Notes: a model not told the origin generated them from the letters alone. Positions 51,689-64,000 are shown, counted from the first letter of the stretch. The stretch: 64,000 bases of DNA from Burkholderiales bacterium (GCA_027486725.1 JAIXOP010000013.1:1-64000); one strand, 5' to 3'. Made by a program: numbers and translations.

Positions 51689-52860
51689 GCTGCTCCCCGA
51701 TCGCCCAACAGGCCACCAGCCACCCAGCCGCGCAGACGCTGCACCTGTCGGTCAAGCCCCATCTGCCAGGCGAGCATGGCCGCCAGCACCAGGGCCATCA
51801 GGGCGGGCAGTGCCGCCATGCCCAGCCAGAGGGTCATCTTCCCCTGGGCCACCCAGCTCTGGCTGACCGAGAGCAGGTTGTTGGCCAGCACCGTCACGAG
51901 CAGCGCGGTGATGAACTGAAATGTGCGGCCCACCCGGGGGTTGGTGACTGCCAGCGGGACAGCCAGCAGGCCGAGCATGAGTGCCAGCAGAGGGAATCCA
52001 AAGCGCGAGACGAGCTCGCCCTTCTGGGCAGGGCTGTTCTCAATGAGCAGTTGGGGCGTGCTCTGCGCTCGGATGGTGGCGGTGATGCCGTCGGTGATGG
52101 GGATGCTCTCCAGGGCGAGCCGGTACTCGCGAAAGCTGAGGGTCTTGGCGTCGAGGCCCGAGGTCTCGGACGAAAGCAGACCCGCGGGCAATTCGCTGCG
52201 GGTGCCATCGCGGATCTCGACCATGGGGGCCGCGGGCGACAGGGCGTTGTTGGGATCGATGGCCTCGTTTTTCAGCTCGCCCGAGCGCGCCATGATCACC
52301 CGCTCGCTGCCCAGGGTCCGGTCGCGCTCCACCACAAAGACCTTGCCCAACTGGGCGGAATTGTCGGTGGGGTTTTCAACAAACAGCACCCGGCTGCCCC
52401 CCGAGGACTCCCGGAACTGGCCCGGCGCAAGCTGTCGGGACTCCTGGCGGGCCTCGGCCTTTTTCTGGATGACCTCCGACTGATAGCGCGCCCAGGGCAC
52501 CACGGCCGTGGCGGCAACCAGAATGAGCGCCAGCACGGGCCAAAGAAACTGCAGGGTGGGCCGATAGAGAGACAGCAGGCTCTGGCCCGAGGCCATCCAC
52601 ACAACCATCTCGGAGTCGCGCCACATCCGGCCAAAGACCAGCATCAGGGCGATGAAGGCCGACAGGGCCAGGACCAGGGGCAGGCTGGTGATGGTGGACA
52701 AGGCCAGCAGCGGCACCACCAGGTCGGGGTCAACCCGGCCGGCCGCCGTCCTGCCGAGGGTGCGCACCAGGGTGGTGGTGACCACCACGGTGAGCAGGCT
52801 GGCAAACAATAGCCCTGCGACATTGCGCAGCTCTCGCACCACGGATTTATGAAATATCAC
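51685..52860 (-). CDS. lptF: LPS export permease LptF
   Basis: Second permease subunit of LptB2FG, 391 aa, starting GTG 52860 (MIFHKSVVRELRNVAGLLFA, the typical LptF N-terminus). Topology is as for LptG, with three helices on either side of a periplasmic domain. The coupling region SEMVVWMASGQSLLSLYRP, which contacts LptB, is present. It is divergent from pepA. A TATAAA reading towards lptF overlaps the pepA -10, which would make the lptF leader extremely short. Confidence 0.93.
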   Translation of the reverse strand: MIFHKSVVRELRNVAGLLFASLLTVVVTTTLVRTLGRTAAGRVDPDLVVPLLALSTITSLPLVLALSAFIALMLVFGRMWRDSEMVVWMASGQSLLSLYRPTLQFLWPVLALILVAATAVVPWARYQSEVIQKKAEARQESRQLAPGQFRESSGGSRVLFVENPTDNSAQLGKVFVVERDRTLGSERVIMARSGELKNEAIDPNNALSPAAPMVEIRDGTRSELPAGLLSSETSGLDAKTLSFREYRLALESIPITDGITATIRAQSTPQLLIENSPAQKGELVSRFGFPLLALMLGLLAVPLAVTNPRVGRTFQFITALLVTVLANNLLSVSQSWVAQGKMTLWLGMAALPALMALVLAAMLAWQMGLDRQVQRLRGWVAGGLLGDRGAA

Positions 52861-52867
52861 GACCTTT

Positions 52868-52897
52868 TATAATGCAGTTCCCGCCAATCACTGCATT
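52868..52897 (+). promoter_or_regulatory. pepA promoter -10 with inverted repeat
   Basis: A perfect TATAAT (52868-52873) lies 30 bp before the pepA ATG. It runs into the perfect eight-base inverted repeat AATGCAGT-N11-ACTGCATT (52871-52897), which covers the expected transcription start and could be an operator or a 5' leader hairpin. The -35 (about 52845-52850) is poor. Divergent lptF starts at 52860. Confidence 0.55.
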
Positions 52898-52902
52898 GTG
52901 TC

Positions 52903-54528
52903 ATGAGCCCCAAAGACGCCAAGGACAAATCCCCCGCCAAAGGGCGCGACGCGAGCAGCCGCGAGCCCCTCATGTTCACCGCCAGCAACAAACCCGCAGA
53001 CCGCGTCACCGCGGACTGCGCGGCCGTGGGCCTGTTTTCCACCGAAGCCGGCGTTGAGCTCAGCAGTGCTGCCCGGCAGGCCGACAAGGCCACCGGCGGC
53101 GCCATCAGCCGCGCCGTCAAGGCCGGAGACTTCGACGGCAAGGCCGGTGCCACCCTGCTGCTGCGCGATGTGAGCGGCCTTCAGGCGCCCCGGATTCTGC
53201 TGGTGGGCCTGGGCCCCAAAGATGCGTTCCGCGAGAAGCAATACGCCGACGCCGTGCGTGCGGCCGTGCGCGCTGTCACGCCGCTGCGCGGTGTCAAGCG
53301 TCTGGCCTCCTTCCTCACCGACCTGCCCGTCGAGGGCGAGGGCCGGGATGGGCGCTGGCGCATGGCCACCCACATCACCGCAGCCCGCGAGGCGAGCTAC
53401 GTCTTCGACCGCTACAAGTCCTCGGGCGAGGCCAAGGGCGCCAAAGACACCAAGGCCAAGGCGGCATCGGCCGCCACGCCCCCGGCCGCCCTGCGCGAGA
53501 TCGAGATGCTCCTGCCGGGCGACCTGCGGCCCACCGAGGCCCCAGCACTGATCGCCGAGGCCCAGGCGCTGGCCAATGGCATCGAGCTCACCAAAGACCT
53601 GGGCAACACACCGCCCAATGTCTGCACCCCCACCCACCTGGCCCAGACGGCCAAGGCCATGGCGCGCCAGTTTGGTCTGAAGTGCACCGTGCTCGACCGC
53701 GCCGCCATGGAAAAGCTCGGCATGCACTCGCTTCTGGCCGTGGCCCAGGGTTCGGCCCAGCCGCCGCAGTTCATCGTGCTCGAGCACGGCAGTTCGGCCA
53801 AGAGTCAGCCCATCGTGCTGGTGGGCAAGGGCATCACCTTCGACACTGGCGGCATCTCGCTCAAGCCGGCCCCCGAGATGGACGAGATGAAGTACGACAT
53901 GTCGGGCGCTGGAACCGTGCTTGGCGTGATGCGCGCCATCGCGGAGATGGGCCTCAAGCGCCATGTGGTGGGCGTCATCCCCACCTGCGAAAACATGCCC
54001 AGTGGCACGGCGACCCGCCCCGGCGACATCGTGACCACCATGTCGGGCCAGACGGTGGAGATCCTCAACACCGACGCCGAGGGCCGCCTCATCCTCTGCG
54101 ACGCCCTCACCTACGTGGAGCGTCACCTGAAGCCCGCCGCGGTGGTGGACATCGCCACCCTGACGGGTGCCTGCGTGGTGGCCCTGGGCGGTGTGAACAC
54201 AGGCCTATTCAGCGCCGACGACGAACTCGCCGAAACCCTGCTGGCCTGTGGCCGCAGCCAGCTCGACCCGGCCTGGCGCATGCCCCTGCAAGACGATTAT
54301 CAAGAGCAGCTCAAGTCGCCCTTTGCCGACATGGCCAACATCGGCGGCCGCATGGCCGGCGCGGTCACGGCGGCCTGCTTCCTGTGGCGCTTTGCCAAAA
54401 CCATGCGCTGGGCACACCTCGACATCGCCGGCACCGCCTGGAAGTCGGGCGCTCAGAAGGGCGCCACAGGGCGGCCGGTGGGCCTGCTCGTGGAGTTCCT
54501 GCGCCGTGGCCTTGGCGCCGCCCAGTGA
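52903..54528 (+). CDS. pepA: Leucyl aminopeptidase
   Basis: M17 cytosolic aminopeptidase, 541 aa, with two catalytic metals. The C-terminal domain has [20 protein letters not shown] and the signature [14 protein letters not shown] with the metal-binding Asp/Glu. Compared with E. coli PepA (503) it is longer, through an N-terminal Lys-rich leader and an Ala/Lys-rich insertion ([20 protein letters not shown]) between the domains. E. coli PepA also binds DNA; whether this one does is unknown. The GTGA overlap with holC shows coupling. Confidence 0.96.
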   Translation: MSPKDAKDKSPAKGRDASSREPLMFTASNKPADRVTADCAAVGLFSTEAGVELSSAARQADKATGGAISRAVKAGDFDGKAGATLLLRDVSGLQAPRILLVGLGPKDAFREKQYADAVRAAVRAVTPLRGVKRLASFLTDLPVEGEGRDGRWRMATHITAAREASYVFDRYKSSGEAKGAKDTKAKAASAATPPAALREIEMLLPGDLRPTEAPALIAEAQALANGIELTKDLGNTPPNVCTPTHLAQTAKAMARQFGLKCTVLDRAAMEKLGMHSLLAVAQGSAQPPQFIVLEHGSSAKSQPIVLVGKGITFDTGGISLKPAPEMDEMKYDMSGAGTVLGVMRAIAEMGLKRHVVGVIPTCENMPSGTATRPGDIVTTMSGQTVEILNTDAEGRLILCDALTYVERHLKPAAVVDIATLTGACVVALGGVNTGLFSADDELAETLLACGRSQLDPAWRMPLQDDYQEQLKSPFADMANIGGRMAGAVTAACFLWRFAKTMRWAHLDIAGTAWKSGAQKGATGRPVGLLVEFLRRGLGAAQ

Positions 54529-54983
54529 CCTCGGTCGAGTTCTACTTCAACACCCCCAGCCGGCTGGAGACGGCCTGTCGGCTGGTGAGGAAGGCCCTGC
54601 GGGCCGGTGCGGCGACCGAGGAAAAGCCACTGGTGGTGTATTGCAGCAACGCCGCCCGCCTGGCGGAGTTCGACGACCTGCTCTACACCTTTGCCGACGA
54701 CGACTTCCTGCCCCATGTGGCCCAGGACCATCCGATGGCCGAGGAGGCGCCGGTCATTTTGAGCAGCCAGCCCTACACCCCCGAGCATCCACGCACCCCG
54801 CACCTGCTCATCAATCTCGATGACGCGGTGCCCGAGATGTTCTCGCGCTACACCCGGCTCCTCGAGGTGGTGGGCCCCGAAGAGGCCGACCGCACTGAGG
54901 CCCGCAAGCGCTTCTCGTTCTACCGCGACCGCGGCTACCCCATGACCCGCCACGACCTAGGCCATGCCCCAGAAACTCGATAG
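54525..54983 (+). CDS. holC: DNA polymerase III chi subunit
   Basis: The chi subunit links the clamp loader to single-strand binding protein. It is 152 aa, starting GTG 54525 inside the pepA stop (GTGA). It begins [20 protein letters not shown] and contains [20 protein letters not shown] and [20 protein letters not shown], as in HolC. The ORF track shows it only as the end of a longer frame that runs through pepA. Its end overlaps valS by 20 bp. pepA-holC-valS order is conserved in many proteobacteria. Confidence 0.93.
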   Translation: MTSVEFYFNTPSRLETACRLVRKALRAGAATEEKPLVVYCSNAARLAEFDDLLYTFADDDFLPHVAQDHPMAEEAPVILSSQPYTPEHPRTPHLLINLDDAVPEMFSRYTRLLEVVGPEEADRTEARKRFSFYRDRGYPMTRHDLGHAPETR

Positions 54984-57981
54984 CCTCTCGAAGTCCTTCG
55001 ACCCCGCCCCCCTGGAATCCCACTGGGGCCCCGGCTGGGAGGCCCGGGCGCTCTATGCGGCAGGGGTCCGGCCCAGTGCCGCCCCGTTTTGCATCCAGCT
55101 GCCCCCGCCCAATGTCACGGGCACGCTGCACATGGGGCATGCCTTCAACCAGACCCTCATGGACACCCTGGTCCGTTGGCACCGCATGAAGGGCGACAAC
55201 ACCCTGTGGCTGCCCGGCACAGACCACGCCGGCATTGCCACCCAGATGGTGGTGGAGCGCCAGCTCGATGCCGTGGGTCAGTCGCGCCACGACCTTGGCA
55301 GAGAGAAATTTCTAGAGAAGGTCTGGGCCTGGAAGGCCGAGAGTGGCTCCACCATCACCGGGCAGATGCGCCGCCTGGGATCCTCCTGCGACTGGTCCCT
55401 CGAATACTTCACCATGGACCCGCACTGCTCCGAGGTGGTGCGCGAGGTCTTCGTCTCGCTCTACGAACAGGGACTGCTCTACCGCGGCAAACGGCTGGTC
55501 AATTGGGACCCGGCCCTTGGCACGGCCGTATCCGACCTGGAGGTGGTGAGCGAGGAGACCGAGGGCAGCCTCTGGTCGATTGCCTATCCCTTGGCCCAGG
55601 GCCAGGGCCAGCTCGTGGTGGCGACCACCCGGCCCGAGACCCTCCTGGGCGATGTGGCGGTGGCGGTGCACCCGGACGATGACCGATATCGCCACCTCAT
55701 TGGCCAGCAGCTTCGGCTGCCCCTGACCCACCGCACCATTCCCATCATTGGCGACACCTACGTCGATCCTGCCTTTGGCTCGGGCTGCGTCAAGATCACA
55801 CCGGCCCACGACTTCAACGACCACCAGGTGGGCCAGCGCCACGGCCTTGCACCCATCAACATCTTCACCCTCGACGCCCACCTCAACGACGCGGTGCCCG
55901 AGGCATATCGTGGCCTGGAGCGTTTTGCTGCGCGCAAGCAGATTCTGGCCGACCTCGAGGCCCGGGGCCTGCTCATCGAGACCAAGAAGCACACCCTGAT
56001 GGTGCCCAAGGGCGACCGCAGTGGCGCCGTCATCGAGCCGATGCTCACCGACCAGTGGTTCATTGCCATGTCGGCACCGGCCCCCGAGGGAACATTCACC
56101 CCCGGCAAGTCCATCGTGCAGCGGGCCCTGGAGGTCCTCGACTCGGGAGAGCTTCGGCTCGTGCCCGAGAACTGGGGCTCCACCTACCGCCAGTGGCTCG
56201 AGAACATCCAAGACTGGTGCGTGTCGCGCCAGCTCTGGTGGGGCCACCAGATCCCCGCCTGGTACAAGGCCGATGGCCAGGGCGCGCCGATCCACGACGG
56301 CACTGTGTTTGTGGCGCGCTCGGCCGAGGCCGCCCAGGCCCAGGCCCGGGCCGCCGGATGGCAGGGCGCCATCGTGCAAGACCCCGATGTGCTCGACACC
56401 TGGTTCTCCTCGGCCCTAGTTCCCTTCTCCACCCTCGTGGACCATGGCGCGGTCTGGGACCGCGGTGCCGATGGGCAGGGCGTGGTCTCGGCCAATGGTC
56501 GGCAAAACCTGTGGGGCCAGCCGATGCTGCGCCCGGAGCTCGATCAATACCTCCCCTCGTCGGTCCTCGTCACAGGCTTTGACATCCTCTTCTTCTGGGT
56601 CGCCCGCATGGTGATGATGACCCTGCATTTCACCGACCGCGTGCCCTTCCGCGATGTCTATGTCCATGCCCTGGTGCGCGACAGCGAGGGCCAGAAGATG
56701 AGCAAGAGCAAGGGCAACACGCTCGATCCTCTGGACCTGATCGACGGCATCGACCTCGAGTCGCTGGTGGGCAAGCGGACTCGGGGCCTGATGAATCCCA
56801 AGCAGGCAGCCTCCATCGAGAAGAAGACCCGCAAGGAGTATCCCGAGGGGATCCCGGCCTTTGGCACCGATGCCCTGCGCTTCACCTTTGCGAGCCTGGC
56901 CACCCCGGGTCGCAACATCAACTTCGACATGGCGCGCTGCGAGGGCTATCGCAACTTCTGCAACAAGCTCTGGAATGCAACCCGCTTCGTGCTCATGAAC
57001 ACCGAGGGCCAGGACAACGGCCTGGGGGTCTGCGGCGGAGACTGCGGCCCCGATGGCCCCCTGCATTTTCAGTTCACCGACCAATGGATGGTCTCGGAGC
57101 TGCAGCGCGCCGAGGCAGCGATGGATCAGCATCTGCGCGACTACCGCTTCGATCTGGCCGCCCGAACACTCTACGAGCTGGTCTGGAATCAATACTGCGA
57201 CTGGTATCTCGAGGTCGCCAAATGCAGCCTGGCCGATCCCCGTCCCAATGTGCAGCGCGCAACCCGCCGGACCCTGCTGCGCGTGCTCGAGGCCATCCTG
57301 CGGCTGGCCCACCCAATCCTGCCCTTCATCACCGAGTCGCTCTGGCAGGTGGTGGCCGACGAGGCCGGCAGGCTGCCCGCCCCAGGGCCCGACGGCCGTC
57401 CAGCCAGCATCGTTCAGGCCCCCTACCCTGTGGCCGAGCCCAAGAAAATCGACCCCGCCGCCGATGCCCTCATGGAGACCCTCAAGCAGGCGGTCGGTGC
57501 GGTGCGTGCCCTGCGCTCTGAAATGGGCCTGGGTCCGCAGGAGCGCGTCCCCCTGCAGGTCAGCGTGGAGCTGGTGCGCGGTCCTCTGGCCGCGACGGCC
57601 GTGGACCTGCGCGAGGATTCCGATGCCCGGCGCCTGATGGCCGAGGCCCTGCGGGGCCTGGGCCGTCTCTCGAGCGTGGCCTTCGTGGATGGTCTGCAGA
57701 AACGCCCCGAGCTCGGTGCGGCCCCAGTTCAAATCGTGGGCGATCTCAAGCTGATGCTGGAGGTGGAAATCGATCCGGAGGCAGAGCGCCAGCGCCTTGC
57801 CAAGGAGCGTCAGCGACTGGAGGCCGAGATTGCCAAGGCCGAGGCCAAGCTCGGCAACGCATCTTTTGTGGAGCGTGCCCCCGAGGCGGTCGTGGCCCAG
57901 GAGAAGGCCCGTCTGGCGGAGTTCCGCCAGGCCCTGGAGCGAGTGAACGCTCAGGCGGCGGAGCTCGCCGCCCAGGCCTAA
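54964..57981 (+). CDS. valS: Valyl-tRNA synthetase
   Basis: Class I synthetase with editing, 1005 aa. It shows the HIGH box [19 protein letters not shown] (HMGH 56-59), the editing domain (about 200-370), KMSKSKGN (about 577-584) and a C-terminal coiled-coil tRNA-binding arm ([20 protein letters not shown]). The start ATG overlaps holC by 20 bp. The stop TAA is the first of three in-frame TAA codons in a tandem repeat. Confidence 0.97.
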   Translation: MPQKLDSLSKSFDPAPLESHWGPGWEARALYAAGVRPSAAPFCIQLPPPNVTGTLHMGHAFNQTLMDTLVRWHRMKGDNTLWLPGTDHAGIATQMVVERQLDAVGQSRHDLGREKFLEKVWAWKAESGSTITGQMRRLGSSCDWSLEYFTMDPHCSEVVREVFVSLYEQGLLYRGKRLVNWDPALGTAVSDLEVVSEETEGSLWSIAYPLAQGQGQLVVATTRPETLLGDVAVAVHPDDDRYRHLIGQQLRLPLTHRTIPIIGDTYVDPAFGSGCVKITPAHDFNDHQVGQRHGLAPINIFTLDAHLNDAVPEAYRGLERFAARKQILADLEARGLLIETKKHTLMVPKGDRSGAVIEPMLTDQWFIAMSAPAPEGTFTPGKSIVQRALEVLDSGELRLVPENWGSTYRQWLENIQDWCVSRQLWWGHQIPAWYKADGQGAPIHDGTVFVARSAEAAQAQARAAGWQGAIVQDPDVLDTWFSSALVPFSTLVDHGAVWDRGADGQGVVSANGRQNLWGQPMLRPELDQYLPSSVLVTGFDILFFWVARMVMMTLHFTDRVPFRDVYVHALVRDSEGQKMSKSKGNTLDPLDLIDGIDLESLVGKRTRGLMNPKQAASIEKKTRKEYPEGIPAFGTDALRFTFASLATPGRNINFDMARCEGYRNFCNKLWNATRFVLMNTEGQDNGLGVCGGDCGPDGPLHFQFTDQWMVSELQRAEAAMDQHLRDYRFDLAARTLYELVWNQYCDWYLEVAKCSLADPRPNVQRATRRTLLRVLEAILRLAHPILPFITESLWQVVADEAGRLPAPGPDGRPASIVQAPYPVAEPKKIDPAADALMETLKQAVGAVRALRSEMGLGPQERVPLQVSVELVRGPLAATAVDLREDSDARRLMAEALRGLGRLSSVAFVDGLQKRPELGAAPVQIVGDLKLMLEVEIDPEAERQRLAKERQRLEAEIAKAEAKLGNASFVERAPEAVVAQEKARLAEFRQALERVNAQAAELAAQA

Positions 57982-58012
57982 GCGCCCACCTAAGCGCCCA
58001 CCTAAGCGCCCA
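57977..58012. repeat. Three 12-bp tandem repeats at the valS stop
   Basis: CCTAAGCGCCCA is repeated three times without interruption. As the unit is four codons, each copy places a TAA in the valS frame, giving three consecutive stops. It may be replication slippage, kept because it is harmless or improves termination. Confidence 0.85.
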
Positions 58013-58047
58013 GGCCTGCGAGGGCTTTCTTAGCCGGCTAGGCCTGG
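58010..58047. repeat. Inverted repeat between valS and tusA-like genes
   Basis: CCAGGCCT (58010-58017) and AGGCCTGG (58040-58047) flank a 22-bp loop at the convergent valS/tusA-like junction, overlapping the tusA-like stop. It could act as a bidirectional hairpin, but there is no T-run. Confidence 0.35.
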
Positions 58048-58265
58048 ATCAGAAAGCGCAGCACTGGTCCCTGGTCGCTGCGCTCCAAGAGGGTGTGGCC
58101 GGTGTTCTTGCAGTAGTAGGCCATGTCCTCCCAGGAGCCGGGGTCGGTGGCCAAGACCTCGAGCACCTGGCCCTGCGCCATGCCCGCGAGGGCCTTTTTG
58201 GTGCGAAGGATCGGCAGAGGGCAGCTGAGTCCCTGCACATCGAGCGTCTGGTGAATGTCGGCCAT
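58038..58265 (-). CDS. TusA-like sulfur carrier protein
   Basis: A 75-aa TusA/SirA/YedF-family protein with the persulfide-carrying cysteine in GLSCPLPILRTKKAL and the fold's GQVLEVLATDPGS. TusA proteins relay sulfur for tRNA thiolation and other pathways. Linkage to alaS, 53 bp upstream, suggests a common transcript. In E. coli tusA is unlinked to alaS, so the exact partner is open. The gap to alaS contains short GGGTTGGTCTG-like near repeats. Confidence 0.88.
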   Translation of the reverse strand: MADIHQTLDVQGLSCPLPILRTKKALAGMAQGQVLEVLATDPGSWEDMAYYCKNTGHTLLERSDQGPVLRFLIQA

Positions 58266-58318
58266 CGTCTGCGATCTTGTTGGGCTGGGGTTGGTCTGAG
58301 ATTGGTCTGGGGTTGGGC

Positions 58319-60997
<2,679 letters not shown>

Positions 60998-61173
60998 GGC
61001 TGTGTGAAGTGAGGAGTTGGGTCCCGGCTGGGCAAGACCGTGGTGGGTCAGCCCCCGATTTTAGTGGATCGGGCTTCGGGCCGTCGGATCTTGGTCCTGG
61101 GGCGGGGAATTCCCGATATGCCTGGGTGCGTGCGAGGGCAACGCCACTGCAATGTGTGGGGGATAATCCCGCG

Positions 61174-61641
61174 ATGAAAAACCTCCGCCTCCAAAGCCGC
61201 GACGATCTCTGTGCGGCCATCATGTTCATCGTTGTGGCCGGCCTCTTTCTGTTTGGCGCCACCGACTACGACCTGGGAACCTCGCGCAAGATGGGCCCGG
61301 GCTACTTCCCAAGCCTTCTTAGCCTGCTGCTGCTGGTGCTGGGATTGCTCACTCTGCTGCGCGCATTCCAAGACGCCGACCACGCCCCCGACAGCGGACC
61401 CAGCGACTGGCGCGGCCTCACCATCATCTGCGGCAGTGTTCTGGTCTTTGCCCAGCTGCTGCCCGTGGCGGGCTTTCTGATCTCCGCGCCCATCCTGATT
61501 CTGCTGGGCAGCCTTGCCAACAGCGAGAGCAGCTGGAAAGAGCGACTCGCCCTGGCCGCCGTACTCACCACCTTCTGCGTGCTGGTCTTCAAGGTCGGGC
61601 TCGAAATGAGCATCCCCCTGCTTCCTCCCGCACTCACCTGA
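61174..61641 (+). CDS. tctB: TctB-like small membrane subunit of a tripartite tricarboxylate transporter
   Basis: A 155-aa protein with four hydrophobic segments (DDLCAAIMFIVVAGLFLFGA; LLSLLLLVLGLLTLLRAF; ICGSVLVFAQLLPVAGFLI; and a last one at the C-terminus) and the family motif SRKMGPGYFPSLL. It pairs with TctA in secondary uptake of carboxylates. A GATAAT sits 7 bp before the ATG at 61174, hinting at a very short leader. The 176-bp gap to alaS holds both promoters. Confidence 0.85.
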   Translation: MKNLRLQSRDDLCAAIMFIVVAGLFLFGATDYDLGTSRKMGPGYFPSLLSLLLLVLGLLTLLRAFQDADHAPDSGPSDWRGLTIICGSVLVFAQLLPVAGFLISAPILILLGSLANSESSWKERLALAAVLTTFCVLVFKVGLEMSIPLLPPALT

Positions 61642-61687
61642 AGCGCCCATCCGGCCTTCCCCAGCCCTCTTTCCGCAAGGCGTCCCC

Positions 61688-63199
61688 ATGGAACTGCTCA
61701 ACAACCTAATGATTGGCGTTGAAACCGCCTTCACCCTTCAAAACCTGTTTTGGTGCCTGGTCGGCGTGCTGCTTGGCACCCTGATCGGTGTGCTTCCCGG
61801 CATCGGCCCCTTGGCCACCATCGCCATTTTGCTGCCCGTCACCTACAAGCTGGGCGACTCCTCCTCAGCCCTGATCATGCTGGCGGGCATCTACTACGGC
61901 TCCCAATACGGCGGCTCCACCACGGCGATCCTGGTGAACCTCCCGGGAGAGTCCGCCTCGGTGGTCACCGCCCTCGATGGCTATCAGATGGCACGCAAGG
62001 GCAAGGCAGGTCTGGCTCTGGCGGTGGCCGCCCTGGGCTCGTTCTTTGCGGGCACCGTGGCCACCTTCCTCATCGCTGGCTTTGCCCCGCCCCTGGCCGA
62101 ACTCGCCTTCCAGTTTGGCGCCGCCGAGTATTTCTCGCTCATGGTTCTGGGCCTCATTGCCGCGGTCGTGCTGGCCTCAGGATCCTTCATCAAGGCGCTG
62201 GCCATGGTGGTGCTGGGCCTGCTCGTTGGCCTCGTGGGCACCGATGTGAACTCGGGCCAGGCGCGATTCACCATGGGGGTTCCGGAGCTGCTCGATGGCC
62301 TGCCTTTCGCGGTGGTGGCCATGGGCCTCTTTGGTTTCTCTGAAATCATCCACAACCTCAAGGCCACCGAAACCCGCGACCTCTTGAAAGAGAAGGTCAC
62401 TGGCTTTATGCCCAACAAGAAGGAGTTCCGGCTGGCTGCCCCCGCGGTCCTGCGAGGCACAGCCCTAGGCAGCGTGCTGGGCGTGCTGCCCGGCGGCGGC
62501 GGCATTCTCTCCTCGTTTGTGAGCTACGCCATCGAGAAGAAAATCTCGCGCAATCCCAAGGAGTTTGGGCATGGCGCGATTCAGGGGGTGGCCGGACCCG
62601 AGGCCGCCAACAATGCGGGCGCGCAGACGAGCTTCATTCCCATGCTGACCCTCGGCATTCCCACCACGCCCGTCATGGCACTCATGGTGGCCGCCATGCT
62701 GATCCACGACGTGACCCCAGGCCCCCAGGTGATGACCTCCAACCCGGCGCTCTTCTGGGGACTCATCGTCTCGATGTGGGTGGGCAACTTCTTCCTGGTC
62801 ATCTTGAACCTGCCGCTCATCGGCTTGTGGATCCGGCTGCTGCGGGTGCCCTACCGCCTGCTCTACCCGGCCATCTTGGTCTTTTGCTGTCTGGGCGCCT
62901 ACAGCCTCAACAACAATGTCTGGGATGTTCTGCTGATCGTGCCCTTTGCCATCCTGGGCTACTACTTCAAGAAGTGGAAGTGCGAGCCCGCGCCGCTGCT
63001 GATGGGCTTCATCCTGGGCTCGCTCATGGAGGAGTACCTGCGCCGCGCCCTGGTGCTCTCGCGCGGCGACTGGATGACCTTCGTCGAGCGCCCCCTGTCC
63101 GGAACCCTGATCGGCATTGCCGCCGTGCTGGTGCTGCTCATGCTGATGCCCGCCATCCGCAAGCGTCGGGAGGAAGCCTTCCAGGGCGATGGCGATTAA
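61688..63199 (+). CDS. tctA: TctA-like large membrane subunit of a tripartite tricarboxylate transporter
   Basis: A 503-aa polytopic protein with about 12 hydrophobic helices. Family motifs are LIGVLPGIGPLATIAILLPV, YYGSQYGGSTTAILVNLPGE and, in the second half, LPGGGGILSSFVSYAIEKK and GPEAANNAGAQTSFIPMLTL. It transports citrate or other carboxylates captured by a periplasmic TctC/Bug protein. No tctC gene lies in the window, so the substrate is unknown. It is 46 bp downstream of tctB. Confidence 0.93.
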   Translation: MELLNNLMIGVETAFTLQNLFWCLVGVLLGTLIGVLPGIGPLATIAILLPVTYKLGDSSSALIMLAGIYYGSQYGGSTTAILVNLPGESASVVTALDGYQMARKGKAGLALAVAALGSFFAGTVATFLIAGFAPPLAELAFQFGAAEYFSLMVLGLIAAVVLASGSFIKALAMVVLGLLVGLVGTDVNSGQARFTMGVPELLDGLPFAVVAMGLFGFSEIIHNLKATETRDLLKEKVTGFMPNKKEFRLAAPAVLRGTALGSVLGVLPGGGGILSSFVSYAIEKKISRNPKEFGHGAIQGVAGPEAANNAGAQTSFIPMLTLGIPTTPVMALMVAAMLIHDVTPGPQVMTSNPALFWGLIVSMWVGNFFLVILNLPLIGLWIRLLRVPYRLLYPAILVFCCLGAYSLNNNVWDVLLIVPFAILGYYFKKWKCEPAPLLMGFILGSLMEEYLRRALVLSRGDWMTFVERPLSGTLIGIAAVLVLLMLMPAIRKRREEAFQGDGD

Positions 63200-63254
63200 A
63201 CTCTCGGCTCCGGCGGCGGGCGTCCTGCCCGCCGCCTTTGCCCGAGGGATCTCC

Positions 63255-64000
63255 ATGCCATCGAACACTGCCAGCGCAGCACCCGCCGCCGCAGCACCCA
63301 CCACCATCGGCCAGCGCGACTACGCCGCCACCCCCTCCCAGACCGTGGCCTTCGTGGGCCTGGGCGTCATGGGCATCGCCATGGCCGGGCACCTCGCCCG
63401 CGCCGGCCACACCGTTCGGGTCTACAACCGCACCCGTGCCAAGGCCGAGGCCTGGGCGGCAGAGTTTGGCGGGCGCGTGGCGGCCACCCCCGCCGAGGCA
63501 GCCCGAGGTGCGGCCATCGTCTTTTCGTGCGTGGGCAACGATCAGGACCTCGAGAGCGTGGTCCTGGGCGACTCGGGCATCTTTGCCGGGATGTCGCCGG
63601 GCGCCCTGCTGGTTGACCACACCACGGCCTCGGCCGAGATCGCCCGCCGACTGGGCGAGATCGCCCGTCAGCGCGGTCTCGACTTTCTGGATGCGCCAGT
63701 CTCGGGTGGCCAGGCCGGTGCGGTCAACGGCCAGCTCACCGTCATGGTGGGCGGCTCGGCCGAGGCCTTCGCCAAGGCCCAGCCCGTGGCCATGGCCTTT
63801 TCCAAGGCCTTCACCCACATTGGCGCCCAGGGCTCGGGCCAGCTCGCCAAGATGGTCAACCAGCTCTGCATCGCTGGCCTGCTGCAGGGCCTGGCCGAGG
63901 CCCTGGCCTTCGGGGAGAAGGCAGGGCTCGATCTCCCCCTCGTGCTGGATGTGATCGGCAAGGGCGCGGCCCAGAGCTGGCAGATGGACAACCGGGGCAA
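63255..64000 (+). CDS. 3-hydroxyisobutyrate dehydrogenase-like NAD(P)-binding protein (partial)
   Basis: The gene runs off the right edge (about 248 codons visible) and is absent from the ORF track. ATG 63255 has GAGG seven bases upstream. After a 28-residue Ala-rich leader comes VAFVGLGVMGIAMAGHLARA (cofactor loop), then DAPVSGGQAGAVNGQLTVMV (substrate loop) and GQLAKMVNQLC with the catalytic Lys. The beta-hydroxyacid dehydrogenase family includes 3-hydroxyisobutyrate, tartronate semialdehyde and glyoxylate reductases. Position behind tctBA suggests it metabolises the imported acid. Confidence 0.88.
   Translation, partial: MPSNTASAAPAAAAPTTIGQRDYAATPSQTVAFVGLGVMGIAMAGHLARAGHTVRVYNRTRAKAEAWAAEFGGRVAATPAEAARGAAIVFSCVGNDQDLESVVLGDSGIFAGMSPGALLVDHTTASAEIARRLGEIARQRGLDFLDAPVSGGQAGAVNGQLTVMVGGSAEAFAKAQPVAMAFSKAFTHIGAQGSGQLAKMVNQLCIAGLLQGLAEALAFGEKAGLDLPLVLDVIGKGAAQSWQMDNRG

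Noticed and set aside
53682-54524. Upstream part of the 433-aa plus-strand ORF ending in holC
   Set aside because: Only the last 152 codons are HolC; the earlier part is an alternative frame of pepA, and GTG 54525 overlaps the pepA stop as expected for coupling.
57977-58047. CRISPR-like repeats after valS
   Set aside because: Three contiguous 12-bp copies without spacers are a tandem repeat, not a CRISPR; no CRISPR array or cas gene was seen in the window.

Overview
The window is a GC-rich, gene-dense stretch of bacterial chromosome. Gene content and order (oxyR next to recG, lptFG divergent from pepA-holC-valS, tctBA-type transporters, fkpB-ispH) point to a betaproteobacterium of the Burkholderiales type. 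This is inference from synteny and protein families; I ran no database search. Apart from the left edge, coding is almost continuous, with no gene-free stretch above about 220 bp and many 1-4 bp start/stop overlaps (ATGA, GTGA, TGATG) that help fix start codons.

Layout. 1-387: the left end of an IS2-subgroup IS3 element cut by the window edge. 0.5-9.7 kb: central metabolism and housekeeping (saccharopine-dehydrogenase-like oxidoreductase, pgi-ppc, a membrane-anchored peroxiredoxin-like protein, tRNA-Arg(CCT), a panE-like reductase, trhO, cysM). 9.7-18.1 kb: a tight minus-strand series, aldehyde dehydrogenase - GMC oxidoreductase - SDR - ridA - recG - oxyR - cysM, with a divergent AraC regulator, which looks like an alcohol/aldehyde oxidation unit joined to repair and peroxide-sensing genes. 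18.1-24.9 kb: a DUF3604 lipoprotein, glutathione peroxidase, an FMN-binding PNPOx-like protein, a HigB/HigA-type toxin-antitoxin pair beside tRNA-Thr(CGT), fkpB-ispH, radC and rpmB-rpmG. 24.9-26.2 kb: a RES-toxin/Xre-type toxin-antitoxin pair. 26.3-36.0 kb: a 12-gene Tad/Flp pilus operon (flp, tadG-like, tadE-like, a secreted hypothetical, a 43-aa membrane peptide absent from the ORF track, cpaB, cpaC, an FHA-tadA fusion, tadB, tadC, DUF192, tadE-like). 36.2-43.5 kb: ZIP transporter, Tat-exported dienelactone hydrolase, polA, glnS, quinone oxidoreductase. 43.6-49.5 kb: a His-rich protein overlapping an 1828-aa tandem UvrA with four ABC ATPase units. 49.5-61.0 kb: ferredoxin-NAD(P) reductase, lptG-lptF, pepA-holC-valS, tusA-like, alaS. 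61.2-64.0 kb: tctB-tctA and a 3-hydroxyisobutyrate-dehydrogenase-like gene cut by the right edge.

The most unusual items are the double-length UvrA with its overlapping His-rich partner, the FHA-TadA fusion and small coupled ORF in the Tad operon, a hairpin covering the flp ribosome-binding site, and three convergent gene pairs whose two stop codons share one CTAG palindrome.
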